A stretch of DNA of 30,088 bases, taken from the IMG/VR virus record IMGVR_UViG_3300024520_000357, positions 1 to 30,088 of that record. One strand, 5' to 3'. Made by a program: the position numbers and the translations under genes. This stretch comes from a virus. The notes beneath the pieces were generated by a model. It made no database searches. It was not told the origin of the DNA and saw only the letters and a program-made list of their open reading frames with translations. This document shows positions 29,883 to 30,088 of this stretch, piece after piece (the stretch's first letter is position 1; each line of letters opens with the position of its first letter).

Positions 29883-30088
29883 TCAACTGTTGAACACTCG
29901 GTCTATTTTCTCAAACCGGGCGACCATTTTTTTGAACTTGGCAACGAAAGCCGGGCTGAGGTCCATGGTCCCCATATCTTGGTTTTTGAACCATGCGATC
30001 CATGCGGATCCAGTTGGAGTAACGCCTACAAAGAGGCCAGCGGGGGAGCCAGGGAACATGAATGATGGGGCGACTAATTGACCTTGTG
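29883..30088 (-). CDS. 3' end of an unidentified gene (runs off the window)
   Basis: Only the last 68 codons are in the window. On the minus strand the frame is open from the window edge to TGA at 29883-29885 and ends MVARFEKIDRVFNS. It includes SFMFPGSPAGLFVGVTPTG and WIAWFKNQDMGTMDLSP. It is not recognised and differs from the gene beside the left repeat copy. The nearby terminator of the cassette type suggests an accessory gene of the same leftward series, present in only some genomes or located beyond the window. A plus-strand ORF across the same bases is judged a shadow. Confidence 0.55.
   Translation of the reverse strand, partial: QGQLVAPSFMFPGSPAGLFVGVTPTGSAWIAWFKNQDMGTMDLSPAFVAKFKKMVARFEKIDRVFNS

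Noticed and set aside
29805-30065. 86-aa plus-strand open frame at the right end
   Set aside because: It reads through a terminator hairpin and is opposite the better minus-strand frame that ends just before that terminator.
1-30088. tRNA genes, integrase or lysogeny switch
   Set aside because: None was recognised by eye on either strand; a dedicated tRNA search was not possible, so their absence is not proven.

Overview
The window reads as a nearly complete genome of a tailed, siphovirus-type bacteriophage (Caudoviricetes). It has a terminase pair, an HK97-type portal, protease and capsid, head-tail connectors, a tail tube protein, a long tape-measure protein, distal tail proteins and a repeat-rich tail fibre. 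Genes are tightly packed, often with ATGA, TGATG or GTGA stop/start overlaps. Good Shine-Dalgarno sites and sigma70-like promoters suggest a Gram-negative, possibly proteobacterial host, but the sequence does not identify it. No integrase, lysogeny switch, DNA polymerase, tRNA or CRISPR array is visible.

Layout. (1) About 1-2350, minus strand: four small-gene cassettes, each with its own terminator, promoter and leader, followed by a DnaQ-like 3'-5' exonuclease. (2) 2350-2555: divergent control region. (3) 2555-8769, plus strand: a replication initiator gene carrying nine iterons with a dominant 22-bp period and an adjacent AT-rich stretch (probable origin), a second winged-helix gene, a holin-like protein, many small early genes, a possible annealing protein, and HTH and ribbon-helix-helix regulators. 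(4) 8769-10421: ParB-like/DNA methyltransferase fusion. (5) 10396-18973: packaging, head and connector genes, interrupted by a RusA-type resolvase on the opposite strand at 14788-15216. (6) 18976-26266: tail genes, including a tail assembly chaperone pair apparently joined by +1 frameshifting. (7) 26263-27302: a lysin candidate with a YkuD-like H...SxGC signature, and an unknown gene. (8) 27373-29668, minus strand: tail fibre and two accessory genes. (9) 29718-30088: an exact second copy of the first 126 bases, then the 3' end of a different minus-strand gene.

The 126-bp repeat suggests a circular or circularly permuted genome of about 29.7 kb, with a sequence variant next to the repeat; an assembly cause is possible. 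On a circle, the minus-strand cassettes would run through the repeat into the tail-fibre genes.

The main non-standard features are the iteron origin inside the initiator gene, a 12-bp motif repeated in the spacers of at least seven promoters on both strands, a shared 5' leader (AACCAC..ACCGAGGA-ATG) ahead of about ten genes, the frameshifted chaperone, the portal/MuF fusion and the modular small-gene cassettes.
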